DNA from: Candidatus Sumerlaeaceae bacterium
GTDB lineage: Bacteria > Sumerlaeota > Sumerlaeia > Sumerlaeales > Sumerlaeaceae
Direction: 5' to 3'
Length of the DNA: 64,000 nt
Assembly (NCBI GenBank): GCA_019695055.1
Contig: JAIBAT010000074.1
Coordinates: 64,001 to 128,000, forward strand
Both the position numbers and the translations under genes were made by a program. The notes under the pieces are model-generated. The model worked only from the letters and a program-made list of their open reading frames with translations. It was not told where the DNA came from and made no database searches. Positions 52,608 through 62,305 of the stretch are shown one piece after another; within the stretch, counting starts at the first letter, position 1, and every line of letters begins with the position of its first letter.

Positions 52608-53387
52608 ATGGGAGCAATTCGAACTTATCTCGTGGCACTGGTCCTCCCTCTGCTCGCTTACCCGGCATCCTGCGGGACGGGCGAGGTGCGGATTGCCGCG
52701 GCGGCGGATTTGAAATTTGCCCTGGAGGAAATCTCGCGGGAATATGTGAAGTCCCACCCGCAGGTGAAGGTTATCCCGGCGTTTGGTTCGTCGGGTAATT
52801 TCACCGCCCAGTTGATGAATGAGGCGCCGTTTGATGTTTTCCTGTCGGCAGACATGGATTATCCCCGCAAGCTGGTCACGGCGGGACGGGCCACGACCGA
52901 GTCGCTGTTTCAGTACGCGATCGGGCACGTGGTGGTGTGGGGGGCGAACGGATCTGCTATCAATCCGGCGGAGTTGCGCGGGGATGTGTTCAAGGATGCC
53001 CGGGTGAAAAAGATCGCCCTCGCAAATCCGGTCCATGCGCCCTATGGCCGCGCGGCCGAGGCGGCCCTGAAGAAACTGGGTGTTTATGACGGAGTTAAGG
53101 ATAAGCTGGTCTTTGGGGACAATGTAGCCCAGGCGGCCCAATTTGCCGACAGCGGGGCGGCGGACATCGGATTGATCGCGTTGTCGCTGGCCGTTTCGCC
53201 AACGATGAAGGACAAGGGCCGATACTGGGAGATCCCCACGGATGCATACCCACGCATGGTGCAGGGTGGGGTGATTCTGAAGTCCGCCAGCGACCGTTCT
53301 GCGGCGGAGTTTTTTCGCGACTATTTGCTGTCCGCTGAGGGAAAAGCGATCCTCAAGCGGTATGGCTTTTCCGAGGACAATCCGTAG
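52608..53387 (+). CDS. modA: Molybdate ABC transporter substrate-binding protein ModA
   Basis: The 259-residue protein has a signal peptide and AAADLKFALEEI, GSSGNFTAQLMNEAPFDVFL and GYxE-like regions of the ModA family, which binds molybdate or tungstate in the periplasm. ATG 52608 follows GAAGGAGGGT; an upstream in-frame extension lacks a signal sequence. The stop is immediately followed by modB. Confidence 0.9.
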   Translation: MGAIRTYLVALVLPLLAYPASCGTGEVRIAAAADLKFALEEISREYVKSHPQVKVIPAFGSSGNFTAQLMNEAPFDVFLSADMDYPRKLVTAGRATTESLFQYAIGHVVVWGANGSAINPAELRGDVFKDARVKKIALANPVHAPYGRAAEAALKKLGVYDGVKDKLVFGDNVAQAAQFADSGAADIGLIALSLAVSPTMKDKGRYWEIPTDAYPRMVQGGVILKSASDRSAAEFFRDYLLSAEGKAILKRYGFSEDNP

Positions 53388-54050
53388 TTGGACTGGACAG
53401 CAATATTTCTGACATTCAAGCTGGCGGCCTGCACGGCCGCCGCGTTGCTGGTACTTGGGCTGCCACTGGCCTACTGGTTGGCGACAACCCCGCGGCGTTG
53501 GAGGTTTGCCGTGGAGGCGGTGGTGGCGTTGCCAATCATACTGCCGCCGACGGTGCTTGGATTCTATGTGCTCATGGCGACGGGGCCGCGCTCATTCATC
53601 GGCGGGGTTTATGGCACCCTGACGGGGCATTCGTTGCCGTTCAGCTTCACGGGAATTCTGGTGGGCTCGATTCTCTACAATGCGCCATTTGCAATTCGTC
53701 CGTTCACGTCGGCCTTTGCGGCAGTGGACCGGCGCGTTATCGAGGCGTCCTGGTGCCTTGGGGCATCCCGGTGGAAAACGTTTCGGCGGATCATCCTGCC
53801 GCTGGCGTGGCCCGGGGTGCTGACGGGATTGGTCCTGGCGTTTGCCCACACAGTGGGAGAATTCGGTGTGGTGCTGATGTTGGGGGGTAACGTGTCGGCG
53901 CAGACGCGGACTATCTCGATTTCGATTTACGATTCCGTGCAAGCGATGGACTATGCGGCGGCACACAATGCATCGCTATTCCTTGTGGCCTTTGCCTTTA
54001 TCTCGCTGTGCGTGACGTATGCGCTTCAGCGCAGGGTGCTGCCATTGTGA
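53388..54050 (+). CDS. modB: Molybdate ABC transporter permease ModB
   Basis: The 220-residue protein has five or so membrane helices and the permease motif EASWCLGASRWKTFRRIILP that docks with the ATPase. It starts at TTG 53388 directly after the modA stop. Its TGA stop overlaps the GTG of modC. It forms the molybdate channel in the inner membrane. Confidence 0.9.
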   Translation: MDWTAIFLTFKLAACTAAALLVLGLPLAYWLATTPRRWRFAVEAVVALPIILPPTVLGFYVLMATGPRSFIGGVYGTLTGHSLPFSFTGILVGSILYNAPFAIRPFTSAFAAVDRRVIEASWCLGASRWKTFRRIILPLAWPGVLTGLVLAFAHTVGEFGVVLMLGGNVSAQTRTISISIYDSVQAMDYAAAHNASLFLVAFAFISLCVTYALQRRVLPL

Positions 54051-55093
54051 CGGACGCTACGCGACTGGAGGCGCGCCTCGGTAAACGGCGCGGCGAGATG
54101 ATGGTGCGGGCGGATTTCGCGCTGGCGGGTGGAGGGGAAGACCGCGTGCTGGTACTATTTGGCCCGTCAGCCTCCGGCAAATCCACGATCTTGCGATGTC
54201 TTGCCGGGTTGGAACGACCGGACGAAGGACGTGTGAGCTTCGGCGGCGAGATCTGGAGCGATGCAGCTTCGGGAAAATTTGTCGCGCCCCAATATAGGTC
54301 CATCGGTTTTATGGCGCAGGACTATGCTTTGTTTCCGCACCTGGATGTTCGGGAGAATATTGCCTACGGGGTCGGCGCCCGGAATGCGACGGAGGCAAAG
54401 GCACGGGTGGGCGAATTGCTGGAGCGTTTCGGGATTGGCGACGTGGCGTCGAGAAAGCCAGCGGAATTGTCGGGTGGTCAACAACAGCGGGTGGCCTTGG
54501 CCCGCGCACTGGCGCGCGAACCCGGACTGCTGCTCTTGGATGAACCCCTTTCGGCATTGGATGCGCCAACCCGGATGACCTTGCGGCGGGAGCTGCGGGA
54601 GGTGATCGAGCCCATCGAGATACCGGCCATTGTGGTGACTCACGACCCCGCCGAGGCGGAACTACTGGGGCACACGGTACTGGTGCTGGACGCGGGCCAG
54701 GTTTTGCAGATGGGCCCCGTGAGAGAAGTGTTCGCCTCGCCGTGTTCGCGACGCGTTGCGGAGATTGTGGGGTTTGAAAATGTCGTGGGACACGCAGATT
54801 TAAAAAACCACCCACAACTATTAAGTATAGTTAACAATAACGCTGAAAACCGCGCTTGGGGCGCGGTTTGTTTTCGCGCGCACGCCGTTGAAGTTATGCG
54901 GTCGGGGAGCGGTCTGCGCGGAAGGTTGACACACATTGAGCCGGAGGGACCCCTGGTGCGGATGGAGATCGATTGCGGGGTCGCTTTGGTGGCGTTGGTG
55001 CCGGCGGCCACATGGGGCACGGTCGCCGCTCGGATCGGGGATGAGGTGGTATGCCGGGTAAGTGATGGGGCCTGGCGATTCGTGGCGGACTAA
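54047..55093 (+). CDS. modC: Molybdate ABC transporter ATPase ModC
   Basis: The 348-residue protein has Walker A GPSASGKST (39-47), signature LSGGQQQRVALARAL, Walker B LLLLDEPLSALD and a C-terminal MOP/TOBE-like domain (SGLRGRLTHIEPEGPL), as in ModC. The GTG at 54047 overlaps the modB stop. An upstream in-frame ATG at 54008 lies within modB and is rejected. An unusual feature is a perfect 9-bp hairpin at 54847-54869 in the segment between the ATPase and TOBE domains. Confidence 0.9.
   Translation: MTDATRLEARLGKRRGEMMVRADFALAGGGEDRVLVLFGPSASGKSTILRCLAGLERPDEGRVSFGGEIWSDAASGKFVAPQYRSIGFMAQDYALFPHLDVRENIAYGVGARNATEAKARVGELLERFGIGDVASRKPAELSGGQQQRVALARALAREPGLLLLDEPLSALDAPTRMTLRRELREVIEPIEIPAIVVTHDPAEAELLGHTVLVLDAGQVLQMGPVREVFASPCSRRVAEIVGFENVVGHADLKNHPQLLSIVNNNAENRAWGAVCFRAHAVEVMRSGSGLRGRLTHIEPEGPLVRMEIDCGVALVALVPAATWGTVAARIGDEVVCRVSDGAWRFVAD
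54847..54869 (+). terminator. Terminator-like hairpin inside modC
   Basis: AAACCGCGC pairs with GCGCGGTTT over TTGGG, followed by GTTTTCG. It has the form of an intrinsic terminator but lies inside the modC coding frame, at the domain linker. Confidence 0.5.
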
Positions 55094-55115
55094 GGGAATA
55101 CCCGGTCAGGAGTGT

Positions 55116-55133
55116 CCGGCCCACGATGGCCGG
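55116..55133. terminator. Hairpin between modC and the ABC permease gene
   Basis: CCGGCC-CACGAT-GGCCGG, a 6-bp stem, lies between the convergent genes. No T tract is present. Confidence 0.3.
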
Positions 55134-55138
55134 GGGCG

Positions 55139-56863
55139 TTAGAAATGAAACTCGAGGTTTCGCCAGCGCGAGACGCCAAGGCGCATGGGCCAGATGATGG
55201 TCACCAAGTTTACGATGATGACGCCAACAAAGAACGCCCAGGTGTTCCCCAGTAGATTCGGCGCCCGGAAAATGCCACCGAATGTGCCATCCGTGGTGTT
55301 CATGATAAACAGAATCGGCGGAACCATGATCGCGACATTGATCGCGATATAGGCGAGGCTCAAAACAATATTAAGGGTTCCTCCGAGCCCGTTGGCAATG
55401 ACGGCGGGGTTGTCCTCGCGGAAATTGGGGAAAATCGCGCCGAGTCCGATGGACAGGCTGGTGAGGCCAAAACTGATGACCAGCACCGCAACCAGTCCAA
55501 GGGCCGCAAGGACCGGCTTCACGCCGAGCACATGGTTGCTGAAGACCATGAGAAACAGGCCAATGGCGAGGGCGGAGACGACACAGACGCCGTACTTCTC
55601 CCAGATGAGCTTGTCCTTGGGAAACGGCGCAAGGCCGATGACCCAGTACTGTTTCCCTTCGAGACTCAGCATGGGGTAGACGAAACGTGTGGTCAGGATG
55701 GAAAGCACGAAGCAAATAGCCGCCACATTAAAGAACGATAGAATGATGGGCCAGTTTTTCATGAACGCATCAAACCCGCTGAGCTGGCGTGAGAGCCCGC
55801 GGATATTCGAGATGTAGATGACAAGAAGCCCGAAGAGAATCACGAGCTGCGACCACTGGGCGGGATCGCGCCAGAAGGTCCGCATGTCCTTGGAGACGAG
55901 CGCGCGCACGGGCGAACTAAAAACACCGAGAAGCCGGTCTGCGAGAAGGAAGAATGATCCGCGGCTATCGGCAAAGGTGGGGCTGGCGCTTTCCTTTGCG
56001 AGGGCCCAGCCGCGGTAATAGAGGCGTGGCGCCATCCAGAGACAAACCTGAAGGCACATGAGGGCGGTGCTGAGAAGGCAGAGGAACCAATAGCCAGCAT
56101 CCGCGATGTGGCCGCGGCTGGCCGCCTCGAGGCCGCGAGCCAGCCAATAATTAGGCAACAGCGGTGCGCTTCCAACATTAAGGAAGGCCATGATGCGCGA
56201 AAAATCCTGGACGTTGGCGCTGACCACCATGCTGCGCAAACCCATCAGGCGGACGAGCAGCGCCGTAACCCCAAGGGCCGCGCCCAGCAGGGCCACGGAG
56301 TAAAGGCGAACCTTCCGTGCGGGCAGATACGCACTGATCAACATCGTAATGACAGCCCCCAGACATGCCGGGACAACGAGAAACGGCAGCCCAAGCACAT
56401 AAGAAACAGGATAATAGATGATGGGAGCTTTCTTGGAGATGCCGTACGCCGTAAAGACAGGAAGCGTGAGAAGCACGAAAGCCCACGAACTGAAGAAGAT
56501 GGACTCGATGAGCTTCACCACAAAGAGCGAGCGTGCCCGCATGGGAAAGGAAAATAGAAACTCGGTTTCCTTCGAGATGTAAGTGGTTGTGAGCGTGATG
56601 ATGAGATTTGAGAAAATAAGCATGGAAAAAAACGCGAGGAGGACGATGCCCAGCAATCTCTCCATGAGAGGCGGACCGAAGGGTTCCTGGCGAAGGAGAA
56701 CGTCGAAGATGACGGTGAAGAATACCCCGCCTCCGCCCACGATGAGCAACAGCGTGAAAATACCGGCGCCCAGGTGGATCCAAAGGTAGCTGCGCATCTG
56801 GTGGATGATGTTGTCCACCATTTGCTTGCGGACGCCAAGGGTGGTGAGGATGTGGGAGGGCAT
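55139..56863 (-). CDS. ABC exporter-type membrane protein
   Basis: The 574-residue protein is predicted to have about twelve membrane helices and resembles putative ABC exporter permeases (PF16949-type), with SKETEFLFSFPMRARSLFVVK, a cytoplasmic loop typical of this group. An ATPase gene is not adjacent; it may be elsewhere. It is on the minus strand 20 bases after the 1749-residue gene, so they are likely co-transcribed. Transport substrate unknown. Confidence 0.75.
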   Translation of the reverse strand: MPSHILTTLGVRKQMVDNIIHQMRSYLWIHLGAGIFTLLLIVGGGGVFFTVIFDVLLRQEPFGPPLMERLLGIVLLAFFSMLIFSNLIITLTTTYISKETEFLFSFPMRARSLFVVKLIESIFFSSWAFVLLTLPVFTAYGISKKAPIIYYPVSYVLGLPFLVVPACLGAVITMLISAYLPARKVRLYSVALLGAALGVTALLVRLMGLRSMVVSANVQDFSRIMAFLNVGSAPLLPNYWLARGLEAASRGHIADAGYWFLCLLSTALMCLQVCLWMAPRLYYRGWALAKESASPTFADSRGSFFLLADRLLGVFSSPVRALVSKDMRTFWRDPAQWSQLVILFGLLVIYISNIRGLSRQLSGFDAFMKNWPIILSFFNVAAICFVLSILTTRFVYPMLSLEGKQYWVIGLAPFPKDKLIWEKYGVCVVSALAIGLFLMVFSNHVLGVKPVLAALGLVAVLVISFGLTSLSIGLGAIFPNFREDNPAVIANGLGGTLNIVLSLAYIAINVAIMVPPILFIMNTTDGTFGGIFRAPNLLGNTWAFFVGVIIVNLVTIIWPMRLGVSRWRNLEFHF

Positions 56864-56882
56864 CGGCGGGTTAAGAGCGTTC

Positions 56883-59800
56883 TCAGGCGCGCGCGTAGAG
56901 GTTGTCGAGCATCTGCCGCACGTTGTCCTCGGTGATGGCCAGGCCGCGCATATCGCGCATGGCCGTGAGCTGGTTAAGCGCGCCCTTCAGTTCGCGCACG
57001 TTGCTGTCCACGCGCTCGGCGAGAAGCGCCGGAATGGGGGCGTCAATCTTCAGGCCAAGGGCCTCGATCTCGCGGTTCAGGATGGCAATGCGCGTTTCGA
57101 GATCCGGCGCCGCGATATCCACGATGACGCCCGAACTAAAGCGGGAGCGCAGCCGGCTTTCAAGATGCGCAATGTCCTTTGGCGGACGGTCGCTTGTCAC
57201 GACTATCTGTCGTTTCGCCTGGAAGAGCGCGTTGAAGATGTGGAAGAACTCCTCCTGCGCGCGCTCCTTGCCCGCGAGGAACTGGACGTCGTCCACGATG
57301 AGCAGATCCACGCTCTTGTAGCGCGAGCGAAACTGCATAATGGTGTTATTCTGGATAGCCGAGACGAGTTCGCCGGTAAAATCCTCGGAATTCGTATAGA
57401 TGATGCGCGCCAGCGGGTTTGCCGTTAGAATGTGGTTTGCGATGGCGTTAACGAGGTGCGTCTTCCCGAGGCCGACATCGCTGTAGAGAAAAAGCGGATT
57501 GTAGGCGCGGGCGGGGGCCTGGGCCACGGCCCGCGCGGTGGCGTGGGCGAAGTTGTTGTTGGCGCCCACGACGAAATGCTCGAAGTCATATTCTTTGACA
57601 ATCTGCAGGGCACCTTCGTTGAGCATGGGCTGCGACGATGCCGGGCCCGCCACCGGGCCATCCTTGAGCCGGGCGGACAGGGCTCGGAATTCCTCGAGGG
57701 CTCGGTCGGCATTGCCCGTCCGCGCGAGCAGCTCGGCGCGCTGGACGCGCGACGCCATGCGGTCCGGCTCGATGGCCAGCAATTCGTCCAGCGTGGCCAG
57801 GGCGTCGGGGAACTCCTCGGTTTCAATGTAAATGGTGGCGAGCTGGTCCAGCTCGTTGACGGCGAGCGGGCGGTCCCCCGCCTTGAGAAAGGCCGTGGCC
57901 AGCCGGCGTCGCGCCGTGACGTTGGCCGGGGCCAGCCCCACGGCCTCGCGTTCGGCGTCCAGGGCCTCTCGGTCGCTTCCGCGCTTGCGCTGGATATCGG
58001 CCAGGGTGTGGAGATTCGCAACGGCATCCTCCACGCGGCCCTGCTCGATGTAGTAGCGGACAAGTTGCCGGCGCGATTCGACACCCTCCGGGTCGGACTC
58101 TAGCACCGCCTGCAGCGTCGTGATGGCGTTCTGCAGGTCGCCCTGGGCGTGGAAGGCATCCGCGAGCTGGCACTGCTGCTCCTCGATCTTGTCGCGGTTG
58201 CCAAGGTACTCGTACAGGCTGACAAGTTCCTGGCGCGCGCGTACGTCGGCAGGATCGGAGGCGACTATGTCGAGCAGCAGGCTTTCGGCCTCGTCGTGCT
58301 TCTCCCGCTCGCGCTGCAATCGGGCGAGGGCAAACTGCCTGTCAAGAGCTTCGCTGGTGCGTCCGATGCGTTTAAGAAAATCAACATGGTTGATGCGCAA
58401 CGTCAGATTGTTCGGTTCGCACGCCGCGATTTCCTCGTACGTTTTTGCGGCCTCGTCATTGCGATCATCGCGCGTGAGAAGTTCGACCAGGTTCAAGCCC
58501 CGCGAAATGGCGTCCTCCTTCATGCCGCTGTCGCGCTGAAGCTCGAACAGGTCGCGATTGGTTTCCACATCCTCCGGCGAGCGCTCCAGGGCTTCCAGCA
58601 AAACGGCCTGGGCGCGCTGGGACTCGCCGGCTTGCAGATAAATGGCCGCAAGGCGCCGGGCCGTGGCACAGGCCGCCACTGCGTCGCCACGGGCGAAGTC
58701 ACAATTCACCAGTTCGCGCAGAATCTCGACGTCATCGGATGCAAAGGTAAGGGCGTCGCGCAGGACGCGGGCCTGCCTATCAAAGTCGCCGGACCCGGCA
58801 TGCTGCTGGGCCTGGCGCAGGCGCGTGCGCGCGGTCACGAGGCGGAACTCCTCGCGCGCGCGAGTTTCGTCGCCCATCTTCGAGTAAATCTCTCCGCGCA
58901 GGCGCCGCGGTCCAAGCTCCTCGGGGGCCATCGCGAGAATCTCGTCGATCACGCACAGCGCCTTGTCGAATTCCTTGTTGTCGGCGTGGAGGGAGACGAT
59001 TTGTTCAAGCTCCGCAATCCCGGCGCGCATGTCGTTACGCCTCAGATGCGAATCCGCAAGGCGACGGCGTGCCGCCAGATCATTGGGCGCGAAGGCCACG
59101 GCCTCCTGGTCGGTCTCAAGGGCTTCGCGATCAGCACCCATCGTTGTATAGCATTTTGATAGCGCTTCAAGTTCGGCCATGACTTCCGCCGCCTGTGAGG
59201 TCATGCGGAAAATCTGGATTAGCTGGCGTCGCGCGCGGATGCTCTCCGGATTCAGCTCGATCGCCCGGCGCAGCGACTCCACCGCGTCGCTGTTTTTTCC
59301 GGCGGACTGGCGCGCGGACGCCAGCCGGCAAAGCTGCTCCTCCGCCTTGGCCACATCGTTGTTGCCCGTGTAGATGGAAATGAGCTGCTCCATCGCCGGG
59401 ATGTTTCCCGGATCTTCACCGGTGATTTCCAGCAGCACGGCCTCGGCCTTGGTTGTGGCCTTCGCCTTCAGGTGCAGCTTCGCCAGCTTGAACAGGCGAT
59501 CAGCCGCGTCGGCCGGGCGCGACACCTGTCTGAGGAACTTTGCCTCCTCGTACTTCAGTTCGAGGTTCTTCGGATCGCATTCCACAATACGGGTGTAAAG
59601 CTCGACGGCCTCGGGCACGCGATCCTCAACGGCAAGCAGTTCCACGAGATGTTTGCCCCGCGCGATGGCTTCGCCCTTCTGTCCACCAGCGGCGAGGGAG
59701 TTGAAGAGTTCCTGGTTGGCGGCAATGTCATCCGGCGTGCGCGCCACTGCATCGGCCAGCGTGGCGCGCGCCTCCTCCGCGCGACCGGCGGCCAGTTGCA

Positions 59801-62132
59801 GCGCGGCCAGTTGGCGCGCCGCGGCGGTTCCCTCGGCAAGATGGCCGCGGTCATACTCCGTGCGAATCAGCAGCCCAAGGGCCGGCTCGTTGCCCGGCTC
59901 CTGCGCCACGGCCTCCCGCAGCAGGCGCAGCTCCCCCTCGGCGTTCCCGGTCTTGCGATACATGTCCGAAAGACGGATGCGCATTTCGCCCGCTTCCACG
60001 GTCTTGCCGATGCGCTCGTACAGGTTCAGCAGTTTGTGCGCCGCGTCGACGTTTCCCGGGTCCGCGGCGATGACTTCGTTTACGGCCTTGGCGGCGAGTT
60101 CGTGGTCCCCGGCCGCTTCGTGAACCCCGGCGATGCGAAGCAGGATTTCCGCCCTTTTCGCGGTGTCGGCCTGGCTGGATGCAATGGCGGCCCACTGCTC
60201 GAGGCAGGCGAGATTGTCCGCTTGCAGCGAGAGCGCCTTCTCCAGGGCGCGCACCGCCTCGGCGGATTCGCCGGTGCCCGCAAGGCTGGCCGCCAAAGCC
60301 TGATAACGTTTGACGGCATCGTCGTTGTCCCCGGCACGCGTGGCCAGGTCCGCCACGTACCAGGACAACCGGGCATTGCCGGGCAGCAGGGCCTGAAATT
60401 GCGCGGCCTCGCCAACCGCATCGGACACGCGCCCTTCCGAGACCAACTGGTCGCAGGCTCGCGTGAACGCATCAAGGGCCTCATTGTGGGCCCTTGCCCG
60501 CACATAGGCGCGTGCCATTTTCAGCAGCAGGTCGGGCCCGCCCTGCTGGATGGCGGTGGCCTTCTCAAAGAAGCGGATCGCGCGGGTGCTGTTGGTTTGC
60601 TCGCAGTAAGCCTCCGCCAGCATCCCGAAATCAATCCCGGCCCGGGCGCGGGCATCAATATTACCCGCCAGCCCCAGCTTCTCCAAGCTGTCGGCCCGTT
60701 TCTCGCGCACGCTCAGCAGTTCGGGCTCAGCTTCCAGGATCGCGTCAAATTCGGCCACGGCCTCGGCGTGGTCATTGCGCCCCGCGAGGATGTCCCCCAG
60801 CTTGAGACGCCAGGCGTTGGCGGCGGCCCTGTCGGGAAGCGTTGTGCAGGCTTCCACCACCAGCCGCATGGCCCGAACGTTTTCCGGCTGCGTGCGCAGC
60901 AGCTTTTCCAGCTCGTCGCGGGCCGCGGCGGTCTCCCCCGATTCCAGCTTCAGCCGGGCCGCATGCACCTGCAGGTCGCCCGCCTCGGTCTCCATCTGGC
61001 GCGAGCGGTAGATTTCCGTCAGCCGCGTCAGCGCCTCACCATTCCGGGGCTGGACGTCGAGAATTGTTCGAAGCCCCTCGATGGCTGGCTCAACCCGGTC
61101 TTGCTTGACCCAATTGTCAATGACTTCAAAAACCTTGGGCATGACCTCGTCCGGATTCTCGCTGCGGGCCGCGCACTCGATATACCGTGACTGGATGTCC
61201 GTGCGGTCTGGGGCCAATTCCAGGGCCGACACATAGTGCTCCGTCGCGCGGGCGAATCGGCCCTCCTCGGCGGCGCGGGCGGCCTTGGCGGCCAGGTGCT
61301 CCACCGCCCGGCCGGGATCGCCCAGGTGCTGATACACCTGCACGATATGCGGAATAACGTCCACGATTTCGGTGTTCAGGTCGTCCACCTTGAGGTAGGC
61401 CTGCAGCGCACCGTCGAAGTTTCCCTCCGCCTCAAACAAATCGGCGGCCGCCATCAGGCAGTCGAGGGCTGAATCCGAATCCCCAATCTTAAGCGAGCAG
61501 TCGGCCAACAGCAGCTGGCCCTTCGGATCACCGGGATTCGCCGCCACGAGCGCCTTGGCCTGCTCCAGCGCCTTGTCCAGCGAGCCCTGGGCCAGGTGAA
61601 GCTGGGCCAGCGTCTGGCGCGTCTCGGCTATTTCGGCCAGACGCTTCTGCTGATCATACAGCGACAGCAAGCCCTCGTGGGCCTGGAGCAAATCGGGATT
61701 CAGCGTCAGCAGGTTCCTGTAGGCCTTCTCCGCCTCGTCAAACGCGCCCAGTTCCAGGTAGTTCTCCGCCACCTCCAGGTTGCGCTCCACATAGTCCGGG
61801 TCCAGCGGGACCGACAGCTCCAGCCCAAACTCCCCCGCCAGCTTCTGTACGGCGTCATCAATGGGCGTTTTGGTGGCCATCGAGTAGAGCGTGATAAGGT
61901 TGCCCCCCGCGGTGCCCGGGCACAGGCTGTGCGTGCAGCGAAAGGAGCGCTGAAACTTGTCGATGAGCAGCGTCTTGAACAGCTTGTCCCGGTGGATGGG
62001 ACAGAAACCGCGAATCGTTTCGCCGGCGTCCACCAGCTTTTCCACGCGGTACCCGATCAATTCCATCAGGCGGTGGATTTCGATCTGACCGTTCAGGTCG
62101 GCGATCACCTCCGGGGGATACATGCTGCTCAT
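56883..62132 (-). CDS. CHC2 zinc finger - TPR array - DnaA AAA+ domain fusion protein
   Basis: This 1749-residue protein has three parts. Residues 35-100 match the DnaG primase CHC2-type zinc finger (C44, H47, C66, C71; FCPIHRDK and RCTHSLCPGTAGGNLI). Residues about 110-1490 are TPR-like helical repeats, with two clearly related blocks of ~300 residues (GQKGEAIARGKHLVELL and GMKEDAISRGLNLVELL mark their starts). Residues 1505-1749 are a full DnaA AAA+ domain: Walker A SDVGLGKT (1551-1558), Walker B LLIVDDVQFL (1610-1619), sensor 1 TSDRPP, RLRSRF arginine-finger segment (1660-1665) and sensor 2 SNVRELKGAL (1710-1719). The protein ends at the point where DnaA domain IV, which binds DnaA boxes, should start. 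No frameshift is visible. Probably co-transcribed with the ABC permease gene. Role is unknown. Confidence 0.9.
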   Translation of the reverse strand: MSSMYPPEVIADLNGQIEIHRLMELIGYRVEKLVDAGETIRGFCPIHRDKLFKTLLIDKFQRSFRCTHSLCPGTAGGNLITLYSMATKTPIDDAVQKLAGEFGLELSVPLDPDYVERNLEVAENYLELGAFDEAEKAYRNLLTLNPDLLQAHEGLLSLYDQQKRLAEIAETRQTLAQLHLAQGSLDKALEQAKALVAANPGDPKGQLLLADCSLKIGDSDSALDCLMAAADLFEAEGNFDGALQAYLKVDDLNTEIVDVIPHIVQVYQHLGDPGRAVEHLAAKAARAAEEGRFARATEHYVSALELAPDRTDIQSRYIECAARSENPDEVMPKVFEVIDNWVKQDRVEPAIEGLRTILDVQPRNGEALTRLTEIYRSRQMETEAGDLQVHAARLKLESGETAAARDELEKLLRTQPENVRAMRLVVEACTTLPDRAAANAWRLKLGDILAGRNDHAEAVAEFDAILEAEPELLSVREKRADSLEKLGLAGNIDARARAGIDFGMLAEAYCEQTNSTRAIRFFEKATAIQQGGPDLLLKMARAYVRARAHNEALDAFTRACDQLVSEGRVSDAVGEAAQFQALLPGNARLSWYVADLATRAGDNDDAVKRYQALAASLAGTGESAEAVRALEKALSLQADNLACLEQWAAIASSQADTAKRAEILLRIAGVHEAAGDHELAAKAVNEVIAADPGNVDAAHKLLNLYERIGKTVEAGEMRIRLSDMYRKTGNAEGELRLLREAVAQEPGNEPALGLLIRTEYDRGHLAEGTAAARQLAALQLAAGRAEEARATLADAVARTPDDIAANQELFNSLAAGGQKGEAIARGKHLVELLAVEDRVPEAVELYTRIVECDPKNLELKYEEAKFLRQVSRPADAADRLFKLAKLHLKAKATTKAEAVLLEITGEDPGNIPAMEQLISIYTGNNDVAKAEEQLCRLASARQSAGKNSDAVESLRRAIELNPESIRARRQLIQIFRMTSQAAEVMAELEALSKCYTTMGADREALETDQEAVAFAPNDLAARRRLADSHLRRNDMRAGIAELEQIVSLHADNKEFDKALCVIDEILAMAPEELGPRRLRGEIYSKMGDETRAREEFRLVTARTRLRQAQQHAGSGDFDRQARVLRDALTFASDDVEILRELVNCDFARGDAVAACATARRLAAIYLQAGESQRAQAVLLEALERSPEDVETNRDLFELQRDSGMKEDAISRGLNLVELLTRDDRNDEAAKTYEEIAACEPNNLTLRINHVDFLKRIGRTSEALDRQFALARLQREREKHDEAESLLLDIVASDPADVRARQELVSLYEYLGNRDKIEEQQCQLADAFHAQGDLQNAITTLQAVLESDPEGVESRRQLVRYYIEQGRVEDAVANLHTLADIQRKRGSDREALDAEREAVGLAPANVTARRRLATAFLKAGDRPLAVNELDQLATIYIETEEFPDALATLDELLAIEPDRMASRVQRAELLARTGNADRALEEFRALSARLKDGPVAGPASSQPMLNEGALQIVKEYDFEHFVVGANNNFAHATARAVAQAPARAYNPLFLYSDVGLGKTHLVNAIANHILTANPLARIIYTNSEDFTGELVSAIQNNTIMQFRSRYKSVDLLIVDDVQFLAGKERAQEEFFHIFNALFQAKRQIVVTSDRPPKDIAHLESRLRSRFSSGVIVDIAAPDLETRIAILNREIEALGLKIDAPIPALLAERVDSNVRELKGALNQLTAMRDMRGLAITEDNVRQMLDNLYARA

Positions 62133-62305
62133 GGGCGGCCACCGTCCGGGCGCGACGGTTCAGGGGGCCATTCAGCGGTTTCTCGACACAAAGTGATCAT
62201 CAGGCAGCAGGTTCCACGGGTTCGATTTTTCACGCCAGCGGATGTTCCATACCGTGTACGCCATTGCAATCCCGAAACGCAGGGGCGGTTTCGGGAGGTG
62301 CGCCG

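Noticed and set aside
59472..61190. 572-residue open frame opposite the TPR region of the fusion gene
   Set aside because: Antisense shadow of an Ala/Glu-rich repeat gene in high-GC DNA; low-complexity translation with no domain.
62190..62260. tRNA-like T-loop GGGTTCGAT near 62220
   Set aside because: No acceptor stem or anticodon arm could be formed around it, and the loop context is not symmetrical.
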